The notes: a model not told the origin generated them from the letters alone. A stretch of 64,000 nt of DNA from Lota lota (GCA_026745465.1 JACYXH010000802.1:4687758-4751757), one strand, 5' to 3'. Positions 12,098 through 24,458 are shown, numbered from the stretch's first letter. Numbers and translations: made by a program.

Positions 12098-12947
12098 TGT
12101 GGACGGTCCGAACCCTCAGTGGTCAGACTTTTATGAGGAAGTGGTTTCCCTGCTCTACCGCGTGGTAGAAATCCCATCGGGAAACATTGATTAGCAAAAT
12201 TCCCATCAGGCTGGGGTACACATATTGCTATGTGTTATATAATTTGCAAATGTGACCCTGCAATGTGATGGAATCTTGCTTACAGTAGGACAACAGGAAA
12301 CCAACTTGTTATAACCCTCAGGTATTCGGACAAAACAAAATTATTTGTTTGTTCTCTCATGCAAATATGCTCAACCTAAATCAATCCATAAACTGGCAAA
12401 AGGAGGACGAAACAAGAATGCAAATGCTTGTGCCTGCACTTTCCACACATTTGAAAGATGCTAACTTTTAGTTGATGGTAGGAGGGGGTGAGTGAGAGAG
12501 GGAGCGAGAGAGAGAGGGAGCGAGAGAGAGGGAGAGAGAGAGAGAGGGAGGGAGAGGTAGGGAGGGAGGGAGCAGGCCATGAGAATGGGTGACCTCTAGA
12601 GGTCAGTGATAGCGAATCGATGATGTAGGCAAGTTTCTGCTTCATGAACATGAAACAAGTTTGAAGAGCTTGCTCGATGTTCATATCAGAAGGGGATCTG
12701 TGCAGACGATCAAGGAAGGGTATTTTTGTGTCAGGTTGGCTGTGTTTCATTTAAAACTTGCCAGGCGTCTTGATGAACAGCATAACAAAAAGTGATGCAG
12801 TACGTGTCTTGTCTCAATTAAGAGAACTTGCAAAGTAAAGTTGAGGCGCCTTTTCTGAACCTCCGCCAGAAAAAAAAACATGACTCCCACTGTCAAAACC
12901 TCCAGCACCACAGATGTTGCACACTTACACCTCCTTGAATCTTCAAC

Positions 12948-12972
12948 ACACAGGCACACACACAAACATACG

Positions 12973-13012
<40 letters not shown>

Positions 13013-13072
13013 AACGCACACACACACACACGCACCTGCGCACACACATGCACAAATGCACACATTCACACC
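12948..13072. repeat. (CA)n array
   Basis: Imperfect CA array with CGCG and CATG variants. Confidence 0.93.
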
Positions 13073-13370
13073 TTGGAGCAGTGGATGAGTGGACAATAAC
13101 AGGGCAATTGCACTGGGCTTTGGGGAGCGTTCCTGAGCGCTCCCCGGCTGTCGCGGCGTGTGTAGCAGGCAGGGGAGCATGCGCAAAGAAGAGTCCCAGC
13201 TCTATACAGGAGCAGAGAAGGAGTGGGGAGTAGGGTTGGTGTAGGCGTGGTGGGCCGGTTTAATTTAGCGGATGACGGCACAGAGTTCTTCAGGGTATCC
13301 GTGCCGGACTGGAGGGTACCTAACTACACGCACGCACAAACACACAAGTCGGACACACACCCGCGCACAT

Positions 13371-13385
13371 GCACCCACCCACACA

Positions 13386-13452
<67 letters not shown>
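13371..13452. repeat. (CA)n microsatellite
   Basis: About 40 CA units, immediately followed by the 87-bp block that recurs at 19.8 kb. Confidence 0.95.
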
Positions 13453-13459
<7 letters not shown>

Positions 13460-13539
13460 CATGCACATAGGAAAGACAGCCGCCCACGCACGCACGCAGG
13501 CACACACACACTCACAAGAATGATTACAGCACTCACACA
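13453..13539 (+). repeat. 87-bp duplicated block, copy A
   Basis: An 87-bp segment containing the non-repetitive strings CATAGGAAAGACAG and CAAGAATGATTACAGCACTC. It matches 19802-19888 over its full length with three differences by my count, in direct orientation 6.35 kb apart. Similarity stops abruptly at both ends. Confidence 0.93.
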
Positions 13540-13705
13540 TCCTCTCATCGTGCCTCCACGTCCTCTATGCTGTGGCACGTTGTCAGCGGCCGGCGTGCAC
13601 TTTCTCAATGTTGTTTAGAAGTGTCAAGCGGTACACCGTGTCACGCAGGCGTCAGATGGGTGCCCGGACGAGTGGGTGGGCGGGGTGTTAAGGGGGAAGG
13701 AAAAC

Positions 13706-13742
13706 GAGGGAGGGAGGGAGGGAGGGAGGGAGGGAGGGAGGA
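13706..13742. repeat. (GGGA)n repeat
   Basis: About nine GGGA units on the + strand. Confidence 0.93.
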
Positions 13743-13917
13743 GGAGCAGTCAGTTTGCGTGCGTTTCCCGGCGACCTTGGTGCCACGTCTGTTCTTCTGA
13801 ATTTTAATTAAAAGCGAGGTGAATAGACCTGAAGGTGCTCTGCGTGACCATGGAGCTCAGACACTCGCCACTGCTGTTTACCACAAAGTGCCTCCCTTCC
13901 CTTCAGGAGCTACGTAT

Positions 13918-13920
13918 GTA

Positions 13921-13960
<40 letters not shown>

Positions 13961-13978
13961 TGTCTGTCTGTGTGTGTG
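13918..13978. repeat. (GT)n with CTGT units
   Basis: GT array ending in CTGT units. A further CA array lies at 14218-14274. Confidence 0.93.
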
Positions 13979-15324
13979 GTGGTGAAGATCATTTTTCTCC
14001 AGAGCTGTCGACAGATTCTCACGTCAATGACTTTCATGATGATTGGCATTCGTGTAATGGTGACTTGATCCCGGGAACGTCCGGAGAACATTAGCTCAAA
14101 GAACATGACTCAAATGGAAATTTAAGACACATATAGGAGTCGACGATCCAGGCAGGGATCTTGGGAAGGGTTTAACCAGGGACAAAAGGCTTGCAACAGT
14201 ACACAGCCGATTCTTATGAGACACAGACACACACACAACACAGACACACACACACACAAACACACTCACACACGGTGTCTCATTATGTTAAATTGAAACA
14301 TCTTGTAAGGCAACATTCGACACAAAGGCTTTCAAGATAATTTGACGTAAATATAGATGCTTGGTGTTCTCATGGAATAAAGTTGAATAAATAATGAAAT
14401 CTTCACACGTACTACAACGGTGTTACATGGCTATAAGGGATATGATAAGAAGCCATGTTGTGCACTATCCTGTTGTGGTCATGTTCGTGGAGACTTCTGT
14501 AAACTACAGCAGCAGCAGCAGTAATTGGAACCTGTGTTCTGTGTTTGGTGTTGGGTTCAGGTACAATCAATACGAGTTCCCTTCTCCCTCTGGGCCGAGT
14601 CTAATTATTTTATCATCTGCTTCAGTACAGGTACAGCACACTCACTAATTGTGATTCAGCATTTTATTTATCTTTGACCTCCTTTTGCAGTGTACGCTGT
14701 ATTTTTGTAGAAAGGTTTAAATGTGGTTGGGGAGGGAGTTCTCCAAGGCTCTGGACATATAGTCTTTGCTCTCTTGCTAATGGCTGCACATTAAAGAAGC
14801 CCCAGGCTGGGTTATTTAGCTTTCCGCTAAGGCTTTTCTTGTTATCACTGACTGCTATTAATTTGCTGCCTCTTGAATCCAATCTCGGTGCAAGCCGCTA
14901 TTAATAAGCTTCTCCTTCATGTTCAGTGTCTAACTTTAGATCTGCTGCCTGTGTGTTGTGTCCACACATCACGTCTCCTTGTCTTGTTGAATTTACTGAG
15001 ATGAAATAAATAATAAATCCCCTGGCTGCATAACTAACTACTGACTGCCACTCTGCTTTATAAGGCAGTCTGACAGCTCAGTCTGGGTGTGTTTTCACGT
15101 TGCACCGCCACATTCAGAAAAAATTGCTTTGATCACACCATTTTCACCCGTGAAAATGGCTAAAAGGTTTATCCTTGAGGAAGGTGCTAGTCCATATGCA
15201 TGTGTTTATCCGATCCCATATATAGCGTAACTTTTTTGGTAGTCGCGTAACCAAAGCACTGTCAAGCCCAGTTATGCTAACAAGAACATAAACCACTATT
15301 ATAATTTATCATTTCTATTTATTT

Positions 15325-15505
15325 TCTATTTAGTTATTTAGCAGACGCTTCTGTCCAAACTGAGTTGCGATGAATTGAGATGCATGCCATGAAGGAGCAA
15401 GTAGGGGCTAGGCCTCTTGTCCACAAGGAGGGTGTGGGGATCGAACTCAGTACCTTTCGGCAGAATATAAACCTGCTTACTCTTGGCCAACTCAGATCAA
15501 CCATA
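15325..15505 (-). mobile_element. tRNA-derived SINE fragment
   Basis: Read on the - strand, it ends with AGAAGCGTCTGCTAAATAA (+ strand TTTAGCAGACGCTTCTGTCC), the conserved 3' tail shared by many fish SINEs. On the same strand the head carries a B-box-like GAGTTCGATCCCC and an A-box-like TGGCCAAGAGTAAGC stretch in the right order. It is diverged and old. The family name is not assigned. Confidence 0.7.
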
Positions 15506-15958
15506 TTACGTTATTAACCATTATTTTATTCTTTGCAAAAATATGCTGGTTTTCTCAGCCATAACGTTGTATTTTATCTTATATATCACATGCTATCTTA
15601 TGTTCTGGGTGTAAGAAATGAGTTGTACAGCACACCGCAGCAGTACAAAGAAACAACCTTTAAAGTCAACCAATCAAACAACACGTCCTCTCTTGAAAAA
15701 ACCCTGAAAGAGTCCTTCATCCATCCACAGCTTTTACCGTCTGCCTGTCGTCGCGTCATTATAATCATGTCATTCGATTAACCCACGTGCCCTGGAGGCC
15801 TGCCGTTGTCCTTGCCTCTCCTTGAACAATGAGTCTGTTCTCTCTATCCAACACCATGCCACTCCTCTCCATCCAATCCCACCCGAGAAATGACACCTCC
15901 CAACCTCATGAACCCGGGTCCTATTGTTAGCGCCCCAGGCAAATCCTGAAGCCACACA

Positions 15959-16023
15959 TGTACACACACACACACACACACCGCACGCACACGAAAGCAC
16001 ACACACACACGCATGCACAGACA
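15959..16023. repeat. (CA)n array
   Basis: Interrupted CA repeat. Confidence 0.93.
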
Positions 16024-16710
16024 CAAATACAACTTTGCGCTATTTTCCTCTTGTTAAAGGTGTTCAACACAGCTAAGCAAGAAGAAGCTTTAGTCAAGAA
16101 CACAGGTTATATATATTTATGTATATATATACTTTTATTTCAAGTGAATGGTTATTGGTTTCTCCTTTACTGCTCCTAATCCAATGGTTTCTTTTATGTT
16201 TAACCACAGGCACAAGAAAATACTTTGAGTAAATCTTACCACAGTATTGGTCTTTCGGAAACCATTGCCACAGCTATCATTTTTCTTTCCTAAAGGCAGG
16301 TCTCATGTCTACCTCTGTGATTTCAAAGGCAGAAATCCCATTTCCTTCTGCTCTCAGTACACTCAAAATGATCAAAAACGTTTGGCCTTCTGCAACTCTG
16401 TTAATGTCGCAATACTGTGCAACCCTGTAGGATGTTACTGTCACTAGCAATTAGGTTGGATGCTGCGCGCTAGTTGTGCTGTCATGGGGCTCCTCACCAC
16501 CGTGATCCAGCAATACAAATATGGGCCCCTACATGAGGTCCAGAATAGCCCGGATCACAATGGCCATTGTGTGGTCGAGGTCATTGAAACAATTATGGGT
16601 GATGGGGAAGGTGGTGAAGGGTAGGCTGCTGCAGTATCGTTGCCGTGTGCCAGGAATAGCATGTTAATACGATAGTATGCTGCACAGGCCTGATTCTTTA
16701 ACTACATGCA

Positions 16711-16773
16711 CTGGTGGCCCCAGTGGGAATTAAACCACGGCAATCTGAACGCCATGCGGTACCAGGAGAGCTG
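16711..16773 (-). mobile_element. tRNA-like head of a SINE
   Basis: The - strand reads AGCTCTCCTGGTACCGCATG and further on GTGGTTTAATTCCCAC and GGGGCCACC. This order resembles an A box, a B box and the end of a tRNA-like head. No clean cloverleaf is evident, so it is more likely a decayed SINE head than a working tRNA gene. Confidence 0.45.
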
Positions 16774-16989
16774 GACAGCATTTCTGTCCTTCATGTGGGG
16801 GAATTGTTAAAAGACTACAATCACGTTTAAAATATGCAAACGTAGAGACACAAAGGCCTGCACAAAACGGTATATGGCCGTTAGTGAGTGACAGTGAGTG
16901 ACGTGTGTTTAGAAAGCCATTAAGAAAGCAATTTGTTTTCTTCTTGTTTTTCTCCTCTACGACACAGTTGGATTTTAAACCTGAACAGG

Positions 16990-17022
16990 GAAATAAATAA
17001 ATAAATAAATAAATAAATAAAG
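16990..17022. repeat. (AAAT)n microsatellite
   Basis: Eight AAAT units. Confidence 0.95.
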
Positions 17023-18304
17023 GAAACGAATGCATTGCTATGATTAAATAGGCAACTATTGCCTGGTGACTTTGAGTGAGTGTAAGGGCAGGGTTGATGG
17101 TGGGGCGGGGTGCCGGAGACGTTAATGATGGAGCAGATTCAGAAAGAAACTCACTGCAAGACAGAAGACTGACCCATGGTGGGCACAGGTGGGGGGCAAG
17201 GAATACATTATGTGAGCAACGAAGCAAAAATAATGAATGCTTTCAATGCAGAGTGAGTGTTATACACTCGCCTTCCCCATTTCAACTCCAGCTCCACCTC
17301 ATTCCAACCTTCACCTGACTAGCTTAACCTACCATACTCTGACTCCTTTATTATCACTGTCTGCTGTTTTAAAATATACTGAGACGTATTCATGGATAGC
17401 AGTGAATCTGTGTTCATAAAGAAAGAAATACAACAGAAAATTTTAATTACACCCTCAAACCCACAAATTGGTTATGGTTTTGAATTGCATCATATAATTG
17501 AGCCACATCTGTAACGTGGGAGAATGAGATGTGGAGGGAGAACAGGGTAGTGATGGGTGGAGGGGGGAACGGCTGCTTCCAGGTCAACAGTTCTGGATCC
17601 ATCCCCTTCTCATTATTTTGTTGCCTATGGACGAAATAAGAACAGGTTTTTCTTAGTATATATACACTTATATACACTATAAATATAAAACTGTAACAAT
17701 TAGACTACATGGTGGAACTTGAATACGTATGTATAGCAGTGTGTATTGTTTAATCTTAAGTGCTCTGTTAGAAAATGCTGTCATCATACTTTATGGTTTG
17801 CAGCATCAAAACGGTTCCATATCTTGATAACAATGCATGTAAAATCCATACGAATGCATACATACTTCAAAGCCATTTGACTGTGTAGTCGTGTGGAGCA
17901 GTCTCAGGTTCGCATTATTCTATGTCCCTATAGATTCCTCTATCCGCCGGGGAGCCGATGGAAGCAGCAACCCTTAATTATGCAGAACATTTATGTCTCC
18001 ATGCCAGCCTATGGTTACAAGTGTCGGGTGATTGCTTGCTTAGGGAAGTGGTCACTTAACCAGGGCTTTGGCCACCCGCTTAACATTCAGGTCCTGCACC
18101 CTTCCATGTGTCTAAAGGGTGGTTTCTCCCACAAGAAAGTCAGTGAAGTGGTTGCGGGGCATTTCTGACTTCATTAACATGCACCTAGCAGCAACGGACA
18201 CAAGTGGTCATCCATGGATTGTCTGGACCACCAAAGATACACTTCCTGCCTCGTTGTTTTCACACTAATGGTCCACGATCCATTTGTAACCGTGTATGGG
18301 TATT

Positions 18305-18340
18305 TGTGTGAACGAGCCATGTTGTGTGAACGAACCATGT
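18305..18340. repeat. 18-bp tandem duplication
   Basis: Two adjacent 18-bp copies of TGTGTGAACGAGCCATGT with one difference. Confidence 0.93.
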
Positions 18341-19507
18341 TCATAATAGGGTACACTCTAGGGAATACTGATGCATGGCAACCATCTTCTCTATGGTTCA
18401 TTATATTTGAAATAACTTAGCATCTTACACTTCATAGTCACCCAGATACATTTTCCTCAACTCAAGACACGTGGTGGCATTTGCAATATGCAAAGAGATT
18501 GTTGCAAGATGTTGTGTTGGCTAGTAATTACCGTAATTACTGTTTGGCCAAAAAAAGGTATGGCCAGATTTGAACCTATATTAAATCATTGGCACATGCA
18601 ACCATCGTGCCCTACAATCATGTCTATACAGTTCAACATTCATGTAATTCAATCTTGTTTCAGTCACATTAATAAAGTTGCAGAAATACCTGGATTTCAC
18701 TGACGCACACATCGCAATACAGCGAGCCCCTTTCTGTGCCCACTGGGAGATGAAGATGGTTCACTTAAAAAAATATAGATTGTGACATAGAAACCTGCAG
18801 ACCCTGATCTGAATCACTCTTAAGAACCATTTCACATATTTAATATGAAGGCCCTTTATCATAGTAAATCACCTCGCAGGCTTGTTAAATCAAAATGTTC
18901 CAACCACTGCATCCACTCTCTGACTCATTCAAAACAAAATTGGCTACAATATCATTTACAAATACATCTCAATGAATAAACCACTCAGGCTACACCTGTT
19001 TTCTAATGCTTCCAAGTAGGGGGAGGGTATGGCTTTTAGTGGGAACAGCATGGATGTCTTTTCAAATTGCATCTTTCAAGTTTTCTCAATTTGGGTAAAG
19101 TATAGAGATGCCAGCATGCACATATTTGGTCTTTATAGAATAAACTATAAAGGTCCTCTACGTTGTGCCAGGTTCAAGGCTAATAGGCTATTTCATGGAC
19201 AAATATGTGCCTTTTTAATCAGGGTTGACCCAACTGCTTTAAAGACAGATGAACTAGCCTGCCCGTTAGAACGTGTTGGTAACTGTGCTCTTAATTAACT
19301 GCACAGTGGTGGTGGGGTGTTCCAGCGTTTTTGCTGTATCAATACTTTTGAGGTCCATTCATCTTGTTCATTTAAACCTCTGGCTGCCAGCTCTTCTTCC
19401 ATACCTGTGTGTGCTCCTCTTGCCCCTGTGTATGTTGTGCAAGTGGTACGATGTTGGCTACTGGGAGTGGTGCTCAAAAGCTGAACGATTTTAATTTGCA
19501 GGACAAT

Positions 19508-19625
19508 ACTTATTATTATTATATAGTAATAATAATATATATATTATATATATAATAATATATATAATATAATAATAAATATATTATTATATATATATTA
19601 TTATATATTATAATTATTATATCAT
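19508..19625. repeat. AT-rich TATAATAAT tract
   Basis: About 115 bp composed only of A and T apart from its edges, with TATA and ATT units. Confidence 0.93.
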
Positions 19626-19801
19626 CGAACAAAGCATATGCATCCAGTACATACAAATTGAAGTCCTCCATGCAAATATATTTCCTGAAGGAACAGTTTA
19701 ATGCAATATACTTTAAACTTTATTAGTATACGTACTTTTAAAATTGCTTGCGGTAGCATAGTGGCAGATATACTGTTTTTGTTTGCTTTCTCAGAACATA
19801 T

Positions 19802-19888
19802 GCACACACATGCACATAGGAAAGACAGTCGCCCACGCACGCATGCACGCACACACACACTCACAAGAATGATTACAGCACTCACACA
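19802..19888 (+). repeat. 87-bp duplicated block, copy B
   Basis: Direct copy of 13453-13539, same length, about 97% identical. Here it lies in AT-rich unique sequence and not at the end of a CA array, so this is probably the derived copy. Confidence 0.93.
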
Positions 19889-21189
19889 ACACAGATTCTA
19901 AAGTTCTAATGTAGTTCATGTTTGCACAACCCTACTGCGCATGTGCTTCAGACTTTTACAATTCTACAATTCCAGTGAATAGGACCTGTAAGTGGCTGTA
20001 CGAGGCTACAATCAGTGAGCATTTTTTCAAACTTTTACAGCCTGCTCGTTCTTATTTGTAGTTGTAATTAGCTCATTTGTAATTAGTGGAATCAGCAACG
20101 AACCAACTCCTTTCAAAAGCGCTGTGTTTACAAATCTTCAGACAAACGAAAGCCTTGCAGCGATCTGCTGGGACTTGACACTGGCTCAAACACAGGCATC
20201 ACTTCAATCAAACCTCTGCGCCAGCAGTGATGAACAAACTAAGCAGATCAGTATTGAACAGGCCCAAAAGCACTGGCAGGTGTTTGTGTGGGCAAACTTT
20301 TAAAGTGTTTCTATCTCTCTGGCTGGAGAGCTCATATTTTGCTGGCTGTGTGTGTTGTTTTAATTGAACAAAGCGGGTGTTGCTGACACAGACAAATCTG
20401 ATCACACACGGTCTGGTTGCAGGAAGCACATTGGACATGCAAAACCAGCCCCATTTCAACAAACCAATTAATTATTTACGGGCTTCAGTGGAGCAAACAA
20501 AGTTAATTTATTGTTATCATTAGGAGAGTGTAATGTTTGGGTCTATACTGGAGGAAAGCAGGGCTACAATTACATGCTGGCAAGACAAGGGGACCGGTAG
20601 GACTTCACACAATTGAAAGGAGCGTCTGCCACTCAAGAGCCTACAAGGGGTCAACGAGGCCTTCATTGATCAAGATAGAATCGTTTTGTATGTCTGTACT
20701 GGAGAGCACTGGTGTGGTGTAAAACCAATGTACTGTACACAACCACATTCAAATCATTAGAAATAAGCATCAGAACTAGTCACTGTATAACCTCCAAACG
20801 GCTTTTCAGACCTAAATACGGGTGAATAACTAACAAAGCAAGCCCAATTAATTCTACCCGTCTAATACAACTGGGCTTTGGGATGCGGGTTTATTGACGC
20901 TCGACATAGAGAGTGTTGTGTTGCATCCGTAGCACTGCAGACTGCTAGCTCAGCACAAATATCAAAGAGTATACCAGGAAATATCCTATTAAAATGCAGA
21001 CTCTAGATTATCGCATTGTTCCCATCATAACCTGAAACAACAACACAGTTTTGGCCGGTGCCAAACGGAGAGACAAAAAACACTTTTCCCCTGGCATCGT
21101 CAAAATTAGCATCTCAGCTGGTGGTCTCGTAGTGTTGAGGAAAGCTGTCATAACCTGTCACTGGCTATGACAGGTGTTTGACAGGCTGC

Positions 21190-21250
21190 CACCGCGGCCC
21201 AATGGTTAGCGCCGTCAACTCACAGCACCGGAGCGTACTGGTTCTGAACC
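21190..21250 (+). mobile_element. tRNA-like repeat head
   Basis: GCGGCCCAATGGTTAGCGCC followed by CTCACAGCACCGGAGCGTAC and GGTTCTGAACCC resembles the widespread fish repeat that begins with a tRNA-like A box (GGTTAGCGC) and B box (GGTTCGAACCC). Diverged. Its right end grades into the minisatellite. Confidence 0.5.
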
Positions 21251-21507
21251 CATCTCATACAGTACTGGGTCTGGACCTTATCTCATAAAGTCCTGGTTCT
21301 GGACCTTATCTCATAAAGTCCTGGTTCTGGACCTTATCTCATAAAGTCCTGGGTCTGAACCCATTTCATACAGTGCTGGGTCTGAACCTTATATCATAAA
21401 GTCCTGGGTCTGAACCCATCTTATACAGCCTTGGACCTTATCGCTTACAGTCTCTTGTTTTAACCTTATCTTACACAGCCTGTGGTTTGAACCTTATCAC
21501 ATACAGT
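21234..21507. repeat. 28-bp minisatellite carrying B-box-like motifs
   Basis: About ten 22-28-bp units of the type GTCCTGGGTCTGAACC followed by TTATCTCATAAA. The first units are nearly identical and the last three are diverged. Each full unit repeats the GGTTCTGAACC-like core found at the end of the tRNA-like head to the left. Confidence 0.9.
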
Positions 21508-21639
21508 CTATGGATTGAGTCCAATAGGAGTGTGTATGTTTCTGTGAAGAGTTTGTATTGTCCTCCTCAGATCGTCTGCGCTTTCCTTCCCCACTGTAGG
21601 ACACACATGCAGGTGGGACGCAAGTGATCAAAGCCTTGG

Positions 21640-22600
21640 CATCTAGACCCTGGCATATAGACCAATTTAGGTGTAGAAATCTGTAAACATACAAAACATA
21701 CGCAGTCTTTCCGTCACAATTATTAAACCCCACATATCTGTTCCCACGTGTTTGTTTTTTTGCATACATCTCAATCCTCCTAAAAATGTGCGCACGCGCG
21801 TGATCCTTCTGACCATTTCCATCATTTACTATACATAGCATTTCGTTTAGTTTTGAGGAGAAATGGCTTTTTAAAAGCAGTTGAAGAAGAGAAAGTAGCA
21901 TTTTACCAACTTTGAAATTGGGATAATTGTTGATCAAATTGACAGAAAAAAACGCGTATCATTTGGACTCTGGCATTGCCAACAAGACGAAACAAGTCGA
22001 GTGGCAGAAAGTAACCGAAGCAGTGACCGCCATTAGTTCATGGTGGAGAATAAAAACAATTGTCTGATTTCCAGCGTGAGGCCAAGAAGTTCCTCACTCC
22101 GCAGTGTTAGTAATTTGTTTATTTATAGAAAGATCATCTTATTTGCTTATTTATATAATTATTCTAATTATTATGATGCATAGTGACAAACAGATTTACT
22201 CAAGATAGAACGAAATTAAGTCAGTAAAAAGGTTGATAACCACTCAGACATCACTGTTATAATTTTCAAACACAATGTAGTGAAAGAAAAAAGGAAAAGA
22301 AAAATCACATAAATTATGTCACACACTTTTTAAATATTTGTTTGCCAATTTGCAACATCACACTTTTCTAACTCAAAAGACTGCATAAACGGTACGCATG
22401 GTGTGAGAGATGTGCGTGCATTCTCACTGCCCGTGGACTTTTATTCATTCCATTACATGCGTGGAAAGTGGTGGTGTGAAAGAAGCGTACCAGTTTTTCA
22501 ATTCTCACCACCCATTTTTATACATTGGGAATGCTGCGTGGAAAGTGGCTTGAGTACACTTTCCGTGTGTACCCATGGAGTGGGTCCCTGGGGTGCTGCA
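21640..22600 (+). mobile_element. Decayed PIF/Harbinger-like DNA transposon
   Basis: Approximate extent of a degenerate element, judged from a MYB/SANT-like gene remnant inside it and GC-skewed subterminal stretches typical of these fish elements (GTGCGCACGCGCGTGATC at about 21788, and TGCGTGGAAAGTGG occurring twice near 22460 and 22532). No DDE transposase segment is visible, so the element is internally deleted. Clear terminal inverted repeats could not be aligned by eye, so the ends are uncertain. Confidence 0.55.
21863..22104 (+). pseudogene. MYB/SANT-like Harbinger gene remnant
   Basis: Conceptual pieces match the DNA-binding partner protein of PIF/Harbinger transposons. From the ATG at 21863, one frame reads KKRK, a stop, then HFTNFEIGIIVDQIDRKK. 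After a shift within an A7 run near 21943, a second frame reads LDSGIANKTKQVEWQKVTEA (from 21963), with the Trp expected of a SANT helix. After another shift a third frame reads QREAKKFLTPQC and stops at 22104. It is a dead copy with at least two stops and two frameshifts. In intact elements this protein recruits the transposase to the ends. Confidence 0.7.
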
Positions 22601-23237
22601 CTGCTGGGGCCTCTTTGATTAGCTCAAAGCAGAGGGCACATTTCTGCAAAGAGCTCAATATAGACCTCTTATCTAACTTGTCTGTCTTGTCTTAGGCTGA
22701 CACCTGCGATATGCTTGTCGGCTTTTAAAAAGGTATCAATGGCTCGAAGTTGCCAAACTTATAACGAGGCTGTAAAAAAACCAATCAACCAATCAAATGA
22801 AATACCTTTGATTTGAAAATGTTTACTACCCCGCGGAGGCAAAGAGTACTAAAAGTGAGCAGCTGGGAGTGTGGGTGCAGGAAGGATGCGGCGCATCCAC
22901 CATAAATCCTGTGGTTTATGATCGGGACCTGATCATTTGGTCCATGTTTCTCCCCTGGTCGCTGATTAGCAGAGGGCAGCGGGGGAAGGCAGGGAGGGAC
23001 TGCAGAGTGACGGACTGCTCGATAGCTGGTGTTTTATGGAGGCCTGCCAGCACTTTGTGGAGCTTGTCCTAATCGGCTGTGTGATTGGTGGTGACGTGAA
23101 CTGGGGGCCTATCACGGTCCTGTGGACAGGAGGGTTTGTAGTCCAGATCATCCCGGGGGTGGGAGGAGGGGGCATCGCTCATGGTTGATGTTTGAGGTCA
23201 AAGGAGGAAGACAGGAGAGGGAGGGAAGAAAGTTTGT

Positions 23238-23239
<2 letters not shown>

Positions 23240-23279
<40 letters not shown>

Positions 23280-23288
23280 GGGGGGGGG
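23240..23288. repeat. (GT)n followed by poly-G
   Basis: About 18 GT units running into 12 G. Confidence 0.95.
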
Positions 23289-23594
23289 TTGTCTGGCAAG
23301 GTGGGGGTACAACATCAACTTATTTCTTCTTTTTTTCTTAGCTCCTGGCCTGAGTGCGCTCGTGGGTGTGAAGGCCCTTACTTTCTGAGCTTTTACATTA
23401 TATGTCTAACATTCACTTTGCTCGCAACAAATTTCAAGAAATCTAAAGCAGTGCTTTTACACAATTTGAAAGCAGTGTTGTCAAGCTCTATTCAATATGA
23501 CCTGAATATGCCCTTGAGACGTACTCAGTCAGTGTATGGCGGAGCAGGTGGGATCGCAAGTCACTACACTATAAGGACTACGACAGTGAATGTG

Positions 23595-23660
23595 CCTAGT
23601 CCATCTCCGTCTGTCTGGCTGTCTGTCTGTCTGCCCGCCCGTCTGTCCTTCTGTCTGCAC
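23595..23660. repeat. (CTGT)n tract
   Basis: Imperfect CTGT tetranucleotide array. A pyrimidine-rich stretch (23760-23920) and a poly-G run (about 23966-23987) follow. Confidence 0.88.
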
Positions 23661-24178
23661 ATCCCATCATAATAACTGCGTCAATTTAACCTCCTAAACC
23701 TTTATCACTTCTGCACCATGCACACAAACAATATTGTGGTTTTGGCTCAGTTAGTCACTCATAAACTCCCTGCCTGCCTCCCCCTACCTCTCCCTTTCTC
23801 TTCCTCTCCCTCCCCCTTTTTCTCTTCCTCCCTCTCTCTCTCTACTCCTCTCTCCCTTATTCACTTCCCCTCCCTCTACCTCTCTCTCTGCCTAATGCTC
23901 TACCTCTCCCCCCCCCCTTTCTGAATCATGCTGGGTGGGCAGCTAGCCATCAGCCAGCGTGCCGGGGGAGGGGGGGGGGGGGGGGGGTGGGGGTTGGGGT
24001 GGCGGGCAGGGTTAGGTGATAGCAGCGGAGAGCGGAGCCGGGGCAGATGTTTTGCCAGCTAACCGTTGCTCCCGCACGCTCCGGTCCACCAGGGACGGCG
24101 TCACACAGCGGACCGAGAAACACGCCTCTGATTAGCAGCTTACTAAGCCAAGGACATCGGGCCCACAGATATATGTAT

Positions 24179-24211
24179 ACACAAACACACACACCCGTGC
24201 GCACACACACA

Positions 24212-24264
<53 letters not shown>

Positions 24265-24266
24265 AT

Positions 24267-24297
<31 letters not shown>

Positions 24298-24318
24298 CAC
24301 ACACAGACACACACACCA
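24179..24318. repeat. (CA)n array with CACG units
   Basis: About 140 bp of CA repeat with CGCA variants. Confidence 0.95.
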
Positions 24319-24458
24319 CTTGGTGTTTCTTTAGCAGCTGGCACCCATGGAGGCGTTAGGCTGTTGCCAGTCGCCTGCCAGGGCGATGGCTCTCGCCAGC
24401 CCAATCTCGCTTTGCTCATTTACCACCACCATGCTTTTAAACTCCTCATTGTGTAACG

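Noticed and set aside
16711-16773. Functional tRNA gene
   Set aside because: A- and B-box-like strings are present, but I see no complete cloverleaf or terminator. A SINE head is more likely.
21234-21507. CRISPR-like array of about 28-bp repeats
   Set aside because: Units are directly adjacent without unique spacers and the genome is eukaryotic. It is a minisatellite.
21497-21937. 146-codon - strand frame without simple repeats
   Set aside because: It lies partly over the Harbinger remnant, whose sense strand is +, and its peptide shows no family.
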